DNA of 12,582 nucleotides from PALSA-1355 sp041499515 (GTDB lineage: Bacteria; Planctomycetota; Planctomycetia; Pirellulales; PALSA-1355). Where the stretch lies: NCBI GenBank assembly GCA_041499515.1, contig JBGQKM010000180.1, positions 1 through 12,582 on the forward strand. The letters are read 5' to 3'. The notes below the pieces were generated by a model that was given only the letters and a program-made list of their open reading frames with translations, had not been told where the DNA came from and did no database searches. Shown piece by piece: positions 1-5,725 of this stretch (its first letter is position 1; each line of letters starts with the position of its first letter). A program made the position numbers and the translations under genes.

Positions 1-42
1 CGGGGCTGGCACAATCAACCGATCTACGTTAGCTTCTTGCAT
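1..42 (-). CDS. 5' end of an unidentified minus-strand gene
   Basis: Reading the minus strand from an ATG at 42-40 gives 14 open codons, MQEANVDRLIVPAP, before the window ends. An AAAGG purine run lies about 9 nt upstream of the ATG. Further upstream on the same strand are a TTGAAA box (111-106) and a TAATTC box (86-81), separated by 19 bp, which could be a weak promoter. The fragment is too short to identify a family. It would be transcribed divergently from the tRNA-like sequence at 138-212. Confidence 0.3.
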   Translation of the reverse strand, partial: MQEANVDRLIVPAP

Positions 43-137
43 GGTGGCGATCCTTTTGGGTTAAGGGTTCTTCGGCAAGCGAATTACCCCAAAGGACGCC
101 GCCCTTTTCAAGTCCTCATCCACAACTTTCGGTTATA

Positions 138-212
138 TCTCCCACGGGCCAACTGCAGCTCTTTTGTGGACTCTTAATCAGAGGGTTGTTGGTTCAAGTC
201 CAACAGGGAGCA
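138..212 (+). tRNA. tRNA-Lys(CTT)-like sequence with a degenerate 5' half
   Basis: The 3' half is convincing. The anticodon loop CTCTTAA carries CTT at 173-175, the T arm at 188-204 is a perfect 5-bp stem around TTCAAGT, and the acceptor strand AGGGAGC plus discriminator A ends at 212. The 5' half fits poorly: candidate acceptor bases 138-144 pair at only five of seven positions, a D stem can be forced at 146-161, and the anticodon stem has two mismatches. Total length of 75 nt is right for a tRNA. The best reading is a decayed tRNA, or a tRNA 3' end left behind as an integration scar with unrelated sequence upstream. CCA is not encoded. Confidence 0.45.
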
Positions 213-217
213 CGTTG

Positions 218-251
218 AAAGCCCCGACTTGGAAACGAGTTGGGGTTTTTT
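218..251 (+). terminator. Intrinsic terminator after the tRNA-like sequence
   Basis: CCCCGACTT (222-230) pairs with GAGTTGGGG (237-245) over nine positions, three of them G-T, with loop GGAAAC. The stem is followed by six T (246-251) and preceded by AAAG, so it could work in both directions. It starts 5 nt after the tRNA-like 3' end, as expected for a tRNA terminator. Confidence 0.65.
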
Positions 252-484
252 CATGCGCTGACGGCACGTCTCCCCAAACCTCCTATGTTATCAGGAGGGG
301 TCAGATTTGCGCACAAATTGCGCACAAGGTGCGCACACGATACACTGACTCACTGTCGTGAATCTAAATGCGGCCCAGTTGGACTCGCCTTATGAGGATC
401 ATCCAATGTTGAGCGATCCACTAGAAAAAGCGTGCAAGACACTGAGGCATTCAAGGTTGCCAGGATTTAGGTGAACGTTCGCCG
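252..484. other. Non-coding stretch between the terminator and the Clp fragment
   Basis: No convincing gene is present. A hairpin pairs CCTCCT (279-284) with AGGAGG (293-298) across an 8-nt loop. The TGCGCA tandem (307-339) is listed separately. The segment from 340 to 470 shows no recognisable signal. Confidence 0.4.
307..339. repeat. Three TGCGCACA iterons at an exact 11-bp period
   Basis: Three consecutive 11-mers, TTGCGCACAAA (307-317), TTGCGCACAAG (318-328) and GTGCGCACACG (329-339), share the 8-mer TGCGCACA. Each contains the palindrome TGCGCA. Spacing of one helical turn puts the three palindromes on the same DNA face, which suggests cooperative protein binding, for example integrase arm sites or an operator. 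The binding protein is unknown. Confidence 0.6.
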
Positions 485-667
485 ATGTATCAGCGATTTT
501 CACAAGCGGCCAGAATCATCATGCAGCTTGCAAATAAGGAGGCCATGCAGTCGGGCCATTCGTACATCGGCACTATCGACGTGCTTATCGCAACTGTTGC
601 GACGGGGGATGACGTTGCCGCCAAGGTGCTCCGCTCGCATGGCATCTACTCAAGCGGGAGGAATTAA
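485..667 (+). pseudogene. Truncated Clp N-terminal (ClpC-type) domain fragment
   Basis: The 60-residue reading starts MYQRFSQAARIIMQLANKEA and closely resembles the first half-repeat of the ClpC/ClpA N domain (family pattern MYERFT..AR..M.LA..EA....H.YIGTEH.L). Residues 28-32 (YIGTI) and 44-54 (VAAKVLRSHGI) continue the match. The normal domain has two such repeats, followed in ClpC by AAA+ modules. Here similarity stops near residue 54, and the frame ends inside the GAGGAATTA repeats, so the stop codon is supplied by repeat sequence. An AGGTGA lies about 11 nt upstream, a poor ribosome site. It is probably a dead fragment; a tiny standalone Clp_N-like protein is less likely. Confidence 0.6.
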
Positions 668-753
668 AGGGGAGGAATTAAAGCGAGGAATTAGGAGGAA
701 TTAGGAGGGGAGGAATTAAAGGAGGAATTAAAGGGGACGGGAGTCGTTGATTT
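658..753. repeat. GAGGAATTA repeat cluster ending in a GGGGACGGGAGTCG motif
   Basis: Six copies of GAGGAATTA start at 658, 672, 685, 695, 710 and 722, with spacings of 10 to 15 bp. Most are followed by AAGG or AGG. The cluster ends in GGGGACGGGAGTCGTTGATT (733-752). It separates the Clp fragment from the RHS fragment. The unit is purine-rich and resembles short intergenic repeats that planctomycete genomes carry in many copies; that last point is from memory and was not checked here. Confidence 0.65.
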
Positions 754-915
754 GGTTGGGCTACCGTTGCGACGCGGCCGGCAACTTGACTTCGACTTCC
801 GATCCGTCGGCCCGCTATACGTATGCCTACGACAGCCTGAATCGGCCCACGTCGGTCACGACCGCGCTGCCCGGCCTGGACCCGAGCGTGACGCTGCTGA
901 GCCAGTACGGCAAGA
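750..915 (+). pseudogene. RHS/YD-repeat protein fragment
   Basis: The plus frame reads YRCDAAGNLTSTSDPS, then YTYAYDSLNRPTSV, then LDPSVTLLSQY. YxxDAxGNLTxxxD followed by YxYDxLNRxTSV is the RHS/YD-repeat consensus found in large secreted or surface-exposed polymorphic-toxin and wall-associated proteins. Only about 50 residues remain. The reading starts inside the upstream repeat cluster with no ribosome site, and after about base 912 similarity ends and a PEP-CTERM tail follows in another frame. This is a gene remnant that survived rearrangement. Confidence 0.65.
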
Positions 916-933
916 GCGGCAAGCCTTGCAAGC

Positions 934-1011
934 GTCCCGGAGCCAAGCAGCCTCGTGCTGGCTGCCTTTGGTTTCGTCGGCCTGGTTGCTTGGGACCGGC
1001 GGATGTCTACT
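934..1011 (+). pseudogene. Orphan PEP-CTERM sorting tail, copy 1
   Basis: This frame reads VPEPSSLVLAAFGFVGLVAW followed by DRRM. It shows the three PEP-CTERM parts in order: the VPEP motif, a hydrophobic span of about 16 residues, and an arginine-rich end. The normal stop after the arginines is missing; the frame runs on to a stop at 1138-1140. No secreted protein body precedes it, because the upstream sequence is the RHS fragment in a different frame. PEP-CTERM tails direct exported proteins to exosortase, so a tail alone has no function. Confidence 0.65.
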
Positions 1012-1142
1012 CAGGGACTCACGATCGTGCGTTTGATCGGCTCCGGCAGCGAGGGCCAGCAGCGACCGAGAATCACGCGTTCACATCCCAGCGCTCCCGT
1101 ACGGCAGTTTTTAAAAACTGAACAGCCGCCAATTCATTGACC

Positions 1143-1232
1143 GCCATCCCTGAGTCCAGCAGCCTAGTGCTGGCCGGATTGGGTCTGCTCGGCTTGGCTG
1201 CATGGAGCTGGCGAAGGCGGAGATGCGCTTAA
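1143..1232 (+). pseudogene. Orphan PEP-CTERM sorting tail, copy 2
   Basis: The frame reads IPESSSLVLAGLGLLGLAAW, then SWRRRRCA and a TAA at 1230-1232. IPES stands in for VPEP, followed by a hydrophobic helix and a basic end. An in-frame stop at 1119-1121 lies just upstream, so no protein body is attached. It is the second tail within 300 bp and differs clearly from copy 1, so it came from a different member of the PEP-CTERM family, not from a recent tandem duplication. Confidence 0.6.
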
Positions 1233-1499
1233 CCGATGAACGCCATCGCCCCGGCGACCTCGGCATTCCGGCTGAGGGCGGCAAACGGAGCCGACCTTCG
1301 ATACAATGAATGAGGCGCCGGTCGTACCCAACTTCCTGAGACGTTCCGCTAGGGACGATCTCGAATAGATGCCTGAACGCGACCGCAGCTCGCAGAACGA
1401 CTCGTCGCAACCAAACCACCGGCCGGGCTCCCAAACCCTTGACAAAAACCAATTCATAGATGCCGGAATGAGCGAAGGCCCCGACAACGGAGGACGGCC
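1233..1499. other. Non-coding stretch, no clear content
   Basis: Open frames here, including long minus-strand ones, have no recognisable motifs or ribosome sites. A TTGACA at 1439-1444 lacks a matching -10 box. The only functional signal is the GGAGG ribosome site at the end, which belongs to the small gene at 1500. Confidence 0.4.
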
Positions 1500-1598
1500 A
1501 TGTATGGAGTTAGGCGCCATCACATTATGACGATTGTCATTCTGGTCGCGCTCGGGGTTCTGCTGTGGTTCCTCTTTGCCGGCCCATCGGCCCAGTGA
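1500..1598 (+). CDS. 32-residue single-pass membrane microprotein
   Basis: ATG at 1500 opens a 32-codon frame ending in TGA at 1596-1598. A perfect GGAGG sits about 7 nt upstream, the strongest ribosome site in this part of the window. The product has a short basic N-terminus (VRRHH at residues 4-8), one hydrophobic helix at about 9-27 (MTIVILVALGVLLWFLFA), and a GPSAQ tail. Basic residues before the helix predict the C-terminus outside. It is followed 50 bp later by another small membrane gene in the same direction, so the two may be co-transcribed. No family is recognised. An internal ATG at 1527 would leave just the helix. Confidence 0.5.
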   Translation: MYGVRRHHIMTIVILVALGVLLWFLFAGPSAQ

Positions 1599-1613
1599 CG
1601 ATTCTCGGATTTC

Positions 1614-1636
1614 TGATTTTAGACTGACGCCACTAC
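1614..1636. repeat. Imperfect direct repeat, left copy
   Basis: TGATTTTAGACTGACGCCAC plus TAC matches the sequence at 1880-1901 at about 21 of 23 positions: one T/C change and one extra C. The two copies bracket the 77-codon gene at 1649-1882, which hints at insertion or duplication of that gene as a unit. Confidence 0.5.
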
Positions 1637-1648
1637 TGGGAGCTACCT

Positions 1649-1882
1649 ATGTCAAGGAGAGCCGTTGCCGTGGTGCTCTGCTGCCTCGGCGTAGTATTAT
1701 TTCTGTCCCGCTATGCCTTCGCGATCTGGTATCGTGGCCCGAATCCAAGCCGCTGGGGAGTAGACGACTTTGGCCAGCTCTTGGCATCCGTTGGCCTTAT
1801 GCCGTGGGTGCTTGCTGTAATTTTCTTCTTGGTCGGATTCTTCTATCTGGCTATCGACGAGCGCGACCGTCCGAAATCTTGA
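1649..1882 (+). CDS. 77-residue two-helix membrane protein of unknown function
   Basis: The ATG at 1649 has a GGGAG ribosome site 6 nt upstream. The protein starts MSRRAVAVVLCCLGVVLFLS, giving a basic start and a first hydrophobic helix at about 5-26. A polar segment with YRGPNPSRWGVDDF (about 28-41) follows, and a second helix spans about 49-69 (WVLAVIFFLVGFFYLAI). The tail is charged (DERDRPKS). Basic residues at the start and an acidic/basic tail suggest both ends are cytoplasmic with a short outer loop. No family is recognised; the size and layout are common among planctomycete hypotheticals. It follows the 32-codon gene in the same direction, and flanking direct repeats make it look like a small mobile or duplicated unit. 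Confidence 0.6.
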   Translation: MSRRAVAVVLCCLGVVLFLSRYAFAIWYRGPNPSRWGVDDFGQLLASVGLMPWVLAVIFFLVGFFYLAIDERDRPKS

Positions 1883-1901
1883 TTTCAGACTGACGCACTA
1901 C
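1880..1901. repeat. Imperfect direct repeat, right copy
   Basis: TGATTTCAGACTGACGCACT plus AC is the partner of 1614-1636 and begins inside the stop codon region of the 77-codon gene. GAAATC-TT-GATTTC (1873-1886) forms a small palindrome at its left edge. Confidence 0.5.
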
Positions 1902-2171
1902 CTTGCGACTTGCGACGAAGTGACTTTGAATTCCGCGGATTTCTGCTACCATGATGGTTGGCGCTAGGCCTCTAAAGGTGGGGCCATCGCGCCGGGCCAC
2001 GTGGGCGATTCTTGGGTCGGGCCGGCATCGTGGCAATCGAGGCTGCAATTCTCGGCGGCACGGAGACAGATCGAATGCAAGCCGCGGGCCGGCGCGAGAA
2101 GGTGTTTTGCGGCGAGGCCGATTCGGCAGGGGCAGTGACTGGTCGCACCAACCCAACGGAGGAGAAGAGCC
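1902..2171 (+). other. Leader of the NHL/PhnD/PQQ block
   Basis: This 270-bp stretch carries no convincing gene. A TTGAAT (1926-1931) and a TACCAT (1947-1952) are a poor promoter pair with a 15-bp spacer. The region is GC-rich with several short inverted runs but matches no riboswitch I recognise. It ends in GGAGGAG, 7 nt ahead of the ATG at 2172. Confidence 0.35.
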
Positions 2172-3539
2172 ATGCAGCGATCGCAAAAGACAATTTGGGA
2201 CATGAGATTTGGACGTATTCTGGCCTACGGAGTGTTAGTCCTGGTTTGCGCTGGGTGCTGGTCGTCGGCACCGGCCAACGACGGCGTGCCCGCGGGCGTC
2301 GAGAAAATCAAAAAGACGCACAAGCAAGTCAAGGCGATCGACCTGCGCGCCATTGAAAAGGGTGCGCGGTTGCAGGACTTTTGCGTCGCCCGCGACGGCA
2401 CGGTGGTTGCCCTGGTGGCTGGCGCTTTGCCAATCGGCGACGCGGGACCGAGCGATGGGAAGGCCGACAACCCGGCGAGCCGATCGCAGGTTTGCATCCT
2501 CGATGCCGATGGCAAGCTGGTGCGCAAGTGGGATGTGAGTTTCCTCGGTCAGGCGATCGGCGCGGGGCCCGATGGGTCGGTGTACGTTGGCGGCAACGCG
2601 CGGCTGGCCCGTTTCGATGCACAAGGCAAGCTGCTGGCCGAAGCCGATGCTCCGCAAACGGCCATTCTGGCGGACAAGGACGAATTGCGCGAACAAGCCC
2701 AGGAGCAGCTCGAATCGGAAAAAGCAGCGGCCGAACAGCAGATTAAGAACTATGAAGCAATCTTGAAGGACGAGAAGCAACTGGCCGAACAGCAGAAGCA
2801 GATCGAAAAACAGCTCGAGGAGCAACGGGCAGAAGAGGCCAAGAAGGATGCTAAGGAAAAGCCCGAGGGTAAGCCGGCCGAGCAGCCGCGCATCGAATAC
2901 GATTTGAAGAAAATCTACACTCAGCAGCTGGATTACTTACGAAAGCAAAAGGATCAAACGGTCGACCAGGTAATCACCTCGATCACCTATCGGCTGAAGC
3001 AGATCAACGCGATTACCACCAGCGGCAGCGACGTCTTCGTCGCTTGCCCCATGTCGAAGGGCTATGGCTACGCGGTGTGGCGCACCGACCAGGCTTTCGA
3101 AAACCCCAAGCAGATCGTCAAGGACTTAAGCGGCTGTTGCGGGCAGATGGACATTCAGGCCGCGGGCGACCTGGTGTTCGTGGCTGAGAACTCGCGACAT
3201 CGCGTGGTGCGCTACAGTCGCGACGGCGCGGAAGTCGGCAGCTTCGGCACGACCGACCGCGAAGGGCTGGGCGCAGGCTTCGGCGGCTGTTGCAATCCGA
3301 TGAACCTGTGCTTCACGGTCGACGGCGGCCTGCTGGCCGCGGAATCCAACGGCGTGGTCAAACGCTTCACACCCGACGGAGAATATCAGGGCATGGTGGG
3401 CGTGGCCGAAGTGCCGGCCGGTTGTAAGAACTCGGCCATCGGCATCTCGTCCGACGGCGACCGCGTCTACTATATCGACATTCAGGGGTCCAAAATTCTG
3501 GTATTGGCGCGTAATGGCGGCTCGGCCGGTTCAGAATAG
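2172..3539 (+). CDS. Cysteine-rich NHL-type beta-propeller lipoprotein
   Basis: 455 residues; GGAGGAG lies 7 nt before the ATG. A hydrophobic export segment at about 14-29 ends in LVCAGC, a near lipobox, so Cys29 could be lipidated; Met11 is an alternative start nearer to a normal signal peptide. Propeller blades follow at about 68-160 (for example AGPDGSVYVGGNARLARFDA). A long charged coiled coil (about 168-265) splits the propeller, and blades resume at about 285-446. Cysteines cluster in the second half: SGCCGQMD (320-327), GFGGCCNPMNLC (369-380) and AGCK (416-419), placed where NHL repeats expose loops, which suggests metal or thiol chemistry. It is first in a same-strand block with the PhnD-like gene 84 bp later. 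The ligand is unknown; the NHL fold is clear, the function is not. Confidence 0.75.
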   Translation: MQRSQKTIWDMRFGRILAYGVLVLVCAGCWSSAPANDGVPAGVEKIKKTHKQVKAIDLRAIEKGARLQDFCVARDGTVVALVAGALPIGDAGPSDGKADNPASRSQVCILDADGKLVRKWDVSFLGQAIGAGPDGSVYVGGNARLARFDAQGKLLAEADAPQTAILADKDELREQAQEQLESEKAAAEQQIKNYEAILKDEKQLAEQQKQIEKQLEEQRAEEAKKDAKEKPEGKPAEQPRIEYDLKKIYTQQLDYLRKQKDQTVDQVITSITYRLKQINAITTSGSDVFVACPMSKGYGYAVWRTDQAFENPKQIVKDLSGCCGQMDIQAAGDLVFVAENSRHRVVRYSRDGAEVGSFGTTDREGLGAGFGGCCNPMNLCFTVDGGLLAAESNGVVKRFTPDGEYQGMVGVAEVPAGCKNSAIGISSDGDRVYYIDIQGSKILVLARNGGSAGSE

Positions 3540-3623
3540 TTGTGCCGTAGCGGTCGTTGACGTTGTCGGCGCACCCGCTGCGCCGCTGTCCACAATCGCT
3601 GGAACCTTCCGCGAGGAGCTCAC

Positions 3624-4535
3624 ATGGCTCATTTCTTTTCCGTAACGAAAAAAGCGATAGCCCTGGTGGGGCTGGTCGCTTTCTGGAGCGGTCTATGCGG
3701 CTCAAACCGGCCGGCGCTGGCCGAGGAATCACGGGCGGTGGCCACGGAGAATCCGTTGATCCTCGTCGTGATGGATCCGTTGGCCTTGCCGCTGAGCTGC
3801 CCGTGCGTCAAAGGATACGCACAGAGTGACTATCAAAAGCTGGCTGATCGATTGCAGGCGCGTCTGAAGCGACCGGTCAAGCTGGTTTTTAACGAGTCGC
3901 TGACGGCGGCGCTGCGCGACCAGACCGAGGGCAAGGCCGACCTGGTCATCGGCAAGTATTCGGTGGTGCTGGCCGATGCGGCCAAGAACCAACGGGCGGC
4001 GACGCCGCTGGCTCTGTTGACTGGCAAGGACGGCTCGACCACCCAAACCGGACTGATCGTCGTGCCCTCCGGCGATCCGGCCCAATCGGTTGACGACTTG
4101 CGAGATTATCGCATCATCTTTGGCCCCGCCGAGTGTGACGAGAAAAGCCAGGCGGCGTTGGCCCTATTGAAGAAGCACGGCATCGACCCGCCCGCCGAAC
4201 TCGAAACCTCGGCGGCCTGCAGCGACGGGGCCACGCTGATTTTGGATCTGCGCGGAAAAGCGCGGGCCGCGGCGGTGATCTCGAGCTATGCCAAGCCGCT
4301 GTTGGAAGGCTGTGGCACGATCAAAAAGGGCGCGCTGCGCGTCGTTGGCGAAACCGAACCGGTCCCCTTCGTGGCGGCGTTTGCCGTTGGCTCGATGGCC
4401 GCCGGCGAGCAATCGCGATTGCTGGATGCCTTGATACAGACCTCGCTCGACCCGCTGTTGCGCATCGCGCTGGAGACGCAGTCGGGCTTCGTGGCCGTGG
4501 ACGAAAAGGTCGCCCAGGCCGCAAAAAAAAAGTAA
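3624..4535 (+). CDS. PhnD-like periplasmic substrate-binding protein with a CPC motif
   Basis: 303 residues with GAGGAG upstream of the ATG. A signal peptide covers about 1-33 (cleavage near ALA-EE). The mature part resembles PhnD/phosphonate-type binding proteins: VVMDPLALPLSCPCVKGYAQ (48-67), DYQKLADRLQARLKRPVKL (69-87), and a second-lobe GADLVIGKY-like stretch (KADLVIGKYS, 104-113). Instead of usual ligand residues it has CPC (59-61) plus Cys171, Cys199 and Cys230, so it may bind a metal or undergo redox change. No permease or ATPase gene is adjacent. The last codons are GCA AAA AAA AAG TAA, a canonical -1 slippery site, and the next reading frame continues as a PQQ propeller. Termination would give this 303-aa protein; slippage would give about 700 aa. 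Confidence 0.8.
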   Translation: MAHFFSVTKKAIALVGLVAFWSGLCGSNRPALAEESRAVATENPLILVVMDPLALPLSCPCVKGYAQSDYQKLADRLQARLKRPVKLVFNESLTAALRDQTEGKADLVIGKYSVVLADAAKNQRAATPLALLTGKDGSTTQTGLIVVPSGDPAQSVDDLRDYRIIFGPAECDEKSQAALALLKKHGIDPPAELETSAACSDGATLILDLRGKARAAAVISSYAKPLLEGCGTIKKGALRVVGETEPVPFVAAFAVGSMAAGEQSRLLDALIQTSLDPLLRIALETQSGFVAVDEKVAQAAKKK

Positions 4536-4572
4536 CTGACGCCACGCCCGCCAAGTCCTGGGCGAGCTGGCG
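4526..4572 (+). promoter_or_regulatory. Probable -1 ribosomal frameshift site
   Basis: The heptamer A AAA AAG (4526-4532), part of a nine-A run, sits in the correct phase of the PhnD-like frame, directly before its TAA. It is the same heptamer used by E. coli dnaX. After a 7-nt spacer, CGCCA (4540-4544) can pair with TGGCG (4568-4572) and GCCC (4546-4549) with GGGC (4560-4563), a possible stimulatory stem-loop. A -1 shift reads on into the PQQ frame. RNA polymerase slippage on the A-run, or a one-base sequencing error, would have the same result. Confidence 0.55.
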
Positions 4573-5725
4573 CGGCCCCAACCGCGACGGCATTGCGCCC
4601 TGGTTGCCGGCGCGGCTGCCCGAAAAACCTCGGTTCATCTGGAAGAAAACGCTCTCCGGACCCGGCGCCGCGGGCATTGCCGCGACGCAGCGCGTGGTGA
4701 TCGTCGCCGATCGCGATCCGGCCGACAAGAGCGACGCATTTCGTGCGCTCGATGCGGCTACCGGCGCGGTTCGCTGGACTCTGCGCGATCTGGCCCCGGC
4801 GCGGTTTGACTATGGCAACGCGCCGCGCGCCACGCCGCTGGTCGTGGGCGAACGAGCGTATCTTTACAGCGCGGTGGGCCATCTGCACTGTGTCGAGATC
4901 GAATCGGGCAATGTCGTTTGGAAGAAAGACCTGCGCAAGGAATTCAACGTTCAGGACGACATTCCCTGGGGCATGTGCTCGTCACCATTGGCGGTTGACG
5001 GCAAATTGATCGTCAACCCTGGTGGAGCCGACGCGTCGTTGGTGGCCTTGCATCTCGGCGACGGTCACGTGATTTGGAAGAGTCCTGGCGAAAGCGCGGC
5101 TTTCAGTTCGTTCATCGTCGGCACGTTCGGCGGCAAGCGACAGATCGTCGGCTACGACAAGGTGTCGTTGGGCGGCTGGGACGTCGACTCCGGTCGGCGA
5201 CTTTGGCGGCTCGTCCCGCCGCGCGCGCACGACTTCAACGTGCCCACTCCGATCGAATTCGAGGGCCAATTGATTGTCAGCACGGAAAACAACGGCACGC
5301 GGATCTATCGATTCAACTCCGACGGCACGATCGTGCCCGAGCCGGTCGCCAAAAACGCCGCCTTGGCCCCCGACGCGCACACGCCGATCATGGTCGGCGG
5401 ACGATTGTTCGGCGCGTGGGAAGGATTGTACTGTCTCGATGCTCGTTCAGGCCTGAAAACAATCTGGTCGAGTGATGACGCCGCATTCCAGAACTACTGC
5501 ACCGTGCTTGGCTCGACTGACCGCGTGCTGGTTGTCAGCCAGGACGGCGAACTGGTGCTACTTGATCCGGCCGCGGCGCGCTTCGAGCCGATCTCGCGGC
5601 TGAAGCTGTTCGACGACGATTCAGGAGTCTACGCTCACCCGGCTCTCCTGGGGCATTGGCTCTACGTGCGCAACAGTTCGGGCATCTACTGCCTCGATCT
5701 GTCGGAAAGTGGCAAAACGCCTTGA
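4532..5725 (+). CDS. PQQ-like beta-propeller protein, likely fused to the PhnD-like protein by frameshifting
   Basis: The frame is open from well upstream of 4532 to TGA at 5723-5725, about 397 codons after the shift point. It begins with SWASWRGPNRDGIAPW, the conserved N-terminus of planctomycete PQQ-like propellers (WxxWRGPxRDGI). Blade motifs follow: FRALDAATGAVRW, LHCVEIESGNVVWKKDL, LVALHLGDGHVIWKSPG, GWDVDSGRRLWRL, and a final LYVRNSSGIYCLDL. No ATG or GTG precedes the first motif; the first possible start, TTG at 4604, would delete it and leave no signal peptide. Expression by -1 frameshift from the PhnD-like gene would restore the motif and supply export. The family binds no obligatory PQQ; the name describes the fold. 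A one-base error or a genuine recent frameshift mutation remain alternatives. Confidence 0.7.
   Translation, partial: VTDATPAKSWASWRGPNRDGIAPWLPARLPEKPRFIWKKTLSGPGAAGIAATQRVVIVADRDPADKSDAFRALDAATGAVRWTLRDLAPARFDYGNAPRATPLVVGERAYLYSAVGHLHCVEIESGNVVWKKDLRKEFNVQDDIPWGMCSSPLAVDGKLIVNPGGADASLVALHLGDGHVIWKSPGESAAFSSFIVGTFGGKRQIVGYDKVSLGGWDVDSGRRLWRLVPPRAHDFNVPTPIEFEGQLIVSTENNGTRIYRFNSDGTIVPEPVAKNAALAPDAHTPIMVGGRLFGAWEGLYCLDARSGLKTIWSSDDAAFQNYCTVLGSTDRVLVVSQDGELVLLDPAAARFEPISRLKLFDDDSGVYAHPALLGHWLYVRNSSGIYCLDLSESGKTP

Noticed and set aside
655..755. CRISPR array
   Set aside because: Units are only 9-14 bp with 1-6 bp between them, far shorter than CRISPR repeats and spacers, and no cas gene is present.
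1439..1467. Sigma-70 promoter with TTGACA at 1439
   Set aside because: No -10-like hexamer at 15-19 bp; a chance match.
1111..1523. Two overlapping minus-strand open frames of about 115 residues
   Set aside because: No domain motif, no ribosome site and no homology signal; the plus strand holds a PEP-CTERM tail and the start of a small gene here.
2235..2825. 196-residue minus-strand open frame
   Set aside because: It lies antisense to the NHL gene, whose motifs, signal peptide and ribosome site are clear; leucine/phenylalanine runs come from the complement of the coiled coil.
4604..4606. TTG at 4604 as the natural start of the PQQ protein
   Set aside because: It would remove the conserved WRGPNRDGI motif, has no Shine-Dalgarno sequence and leaves no export signal; reading in from the upstream gene explains the frame better.
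4286..4888. 200-residue minus-strand open frame across the PhnD/PQQ junction
   Set aside because: Antisense to two recognisable proteins, arginine/alanine-rich composition typical of high-GC shadow frames.
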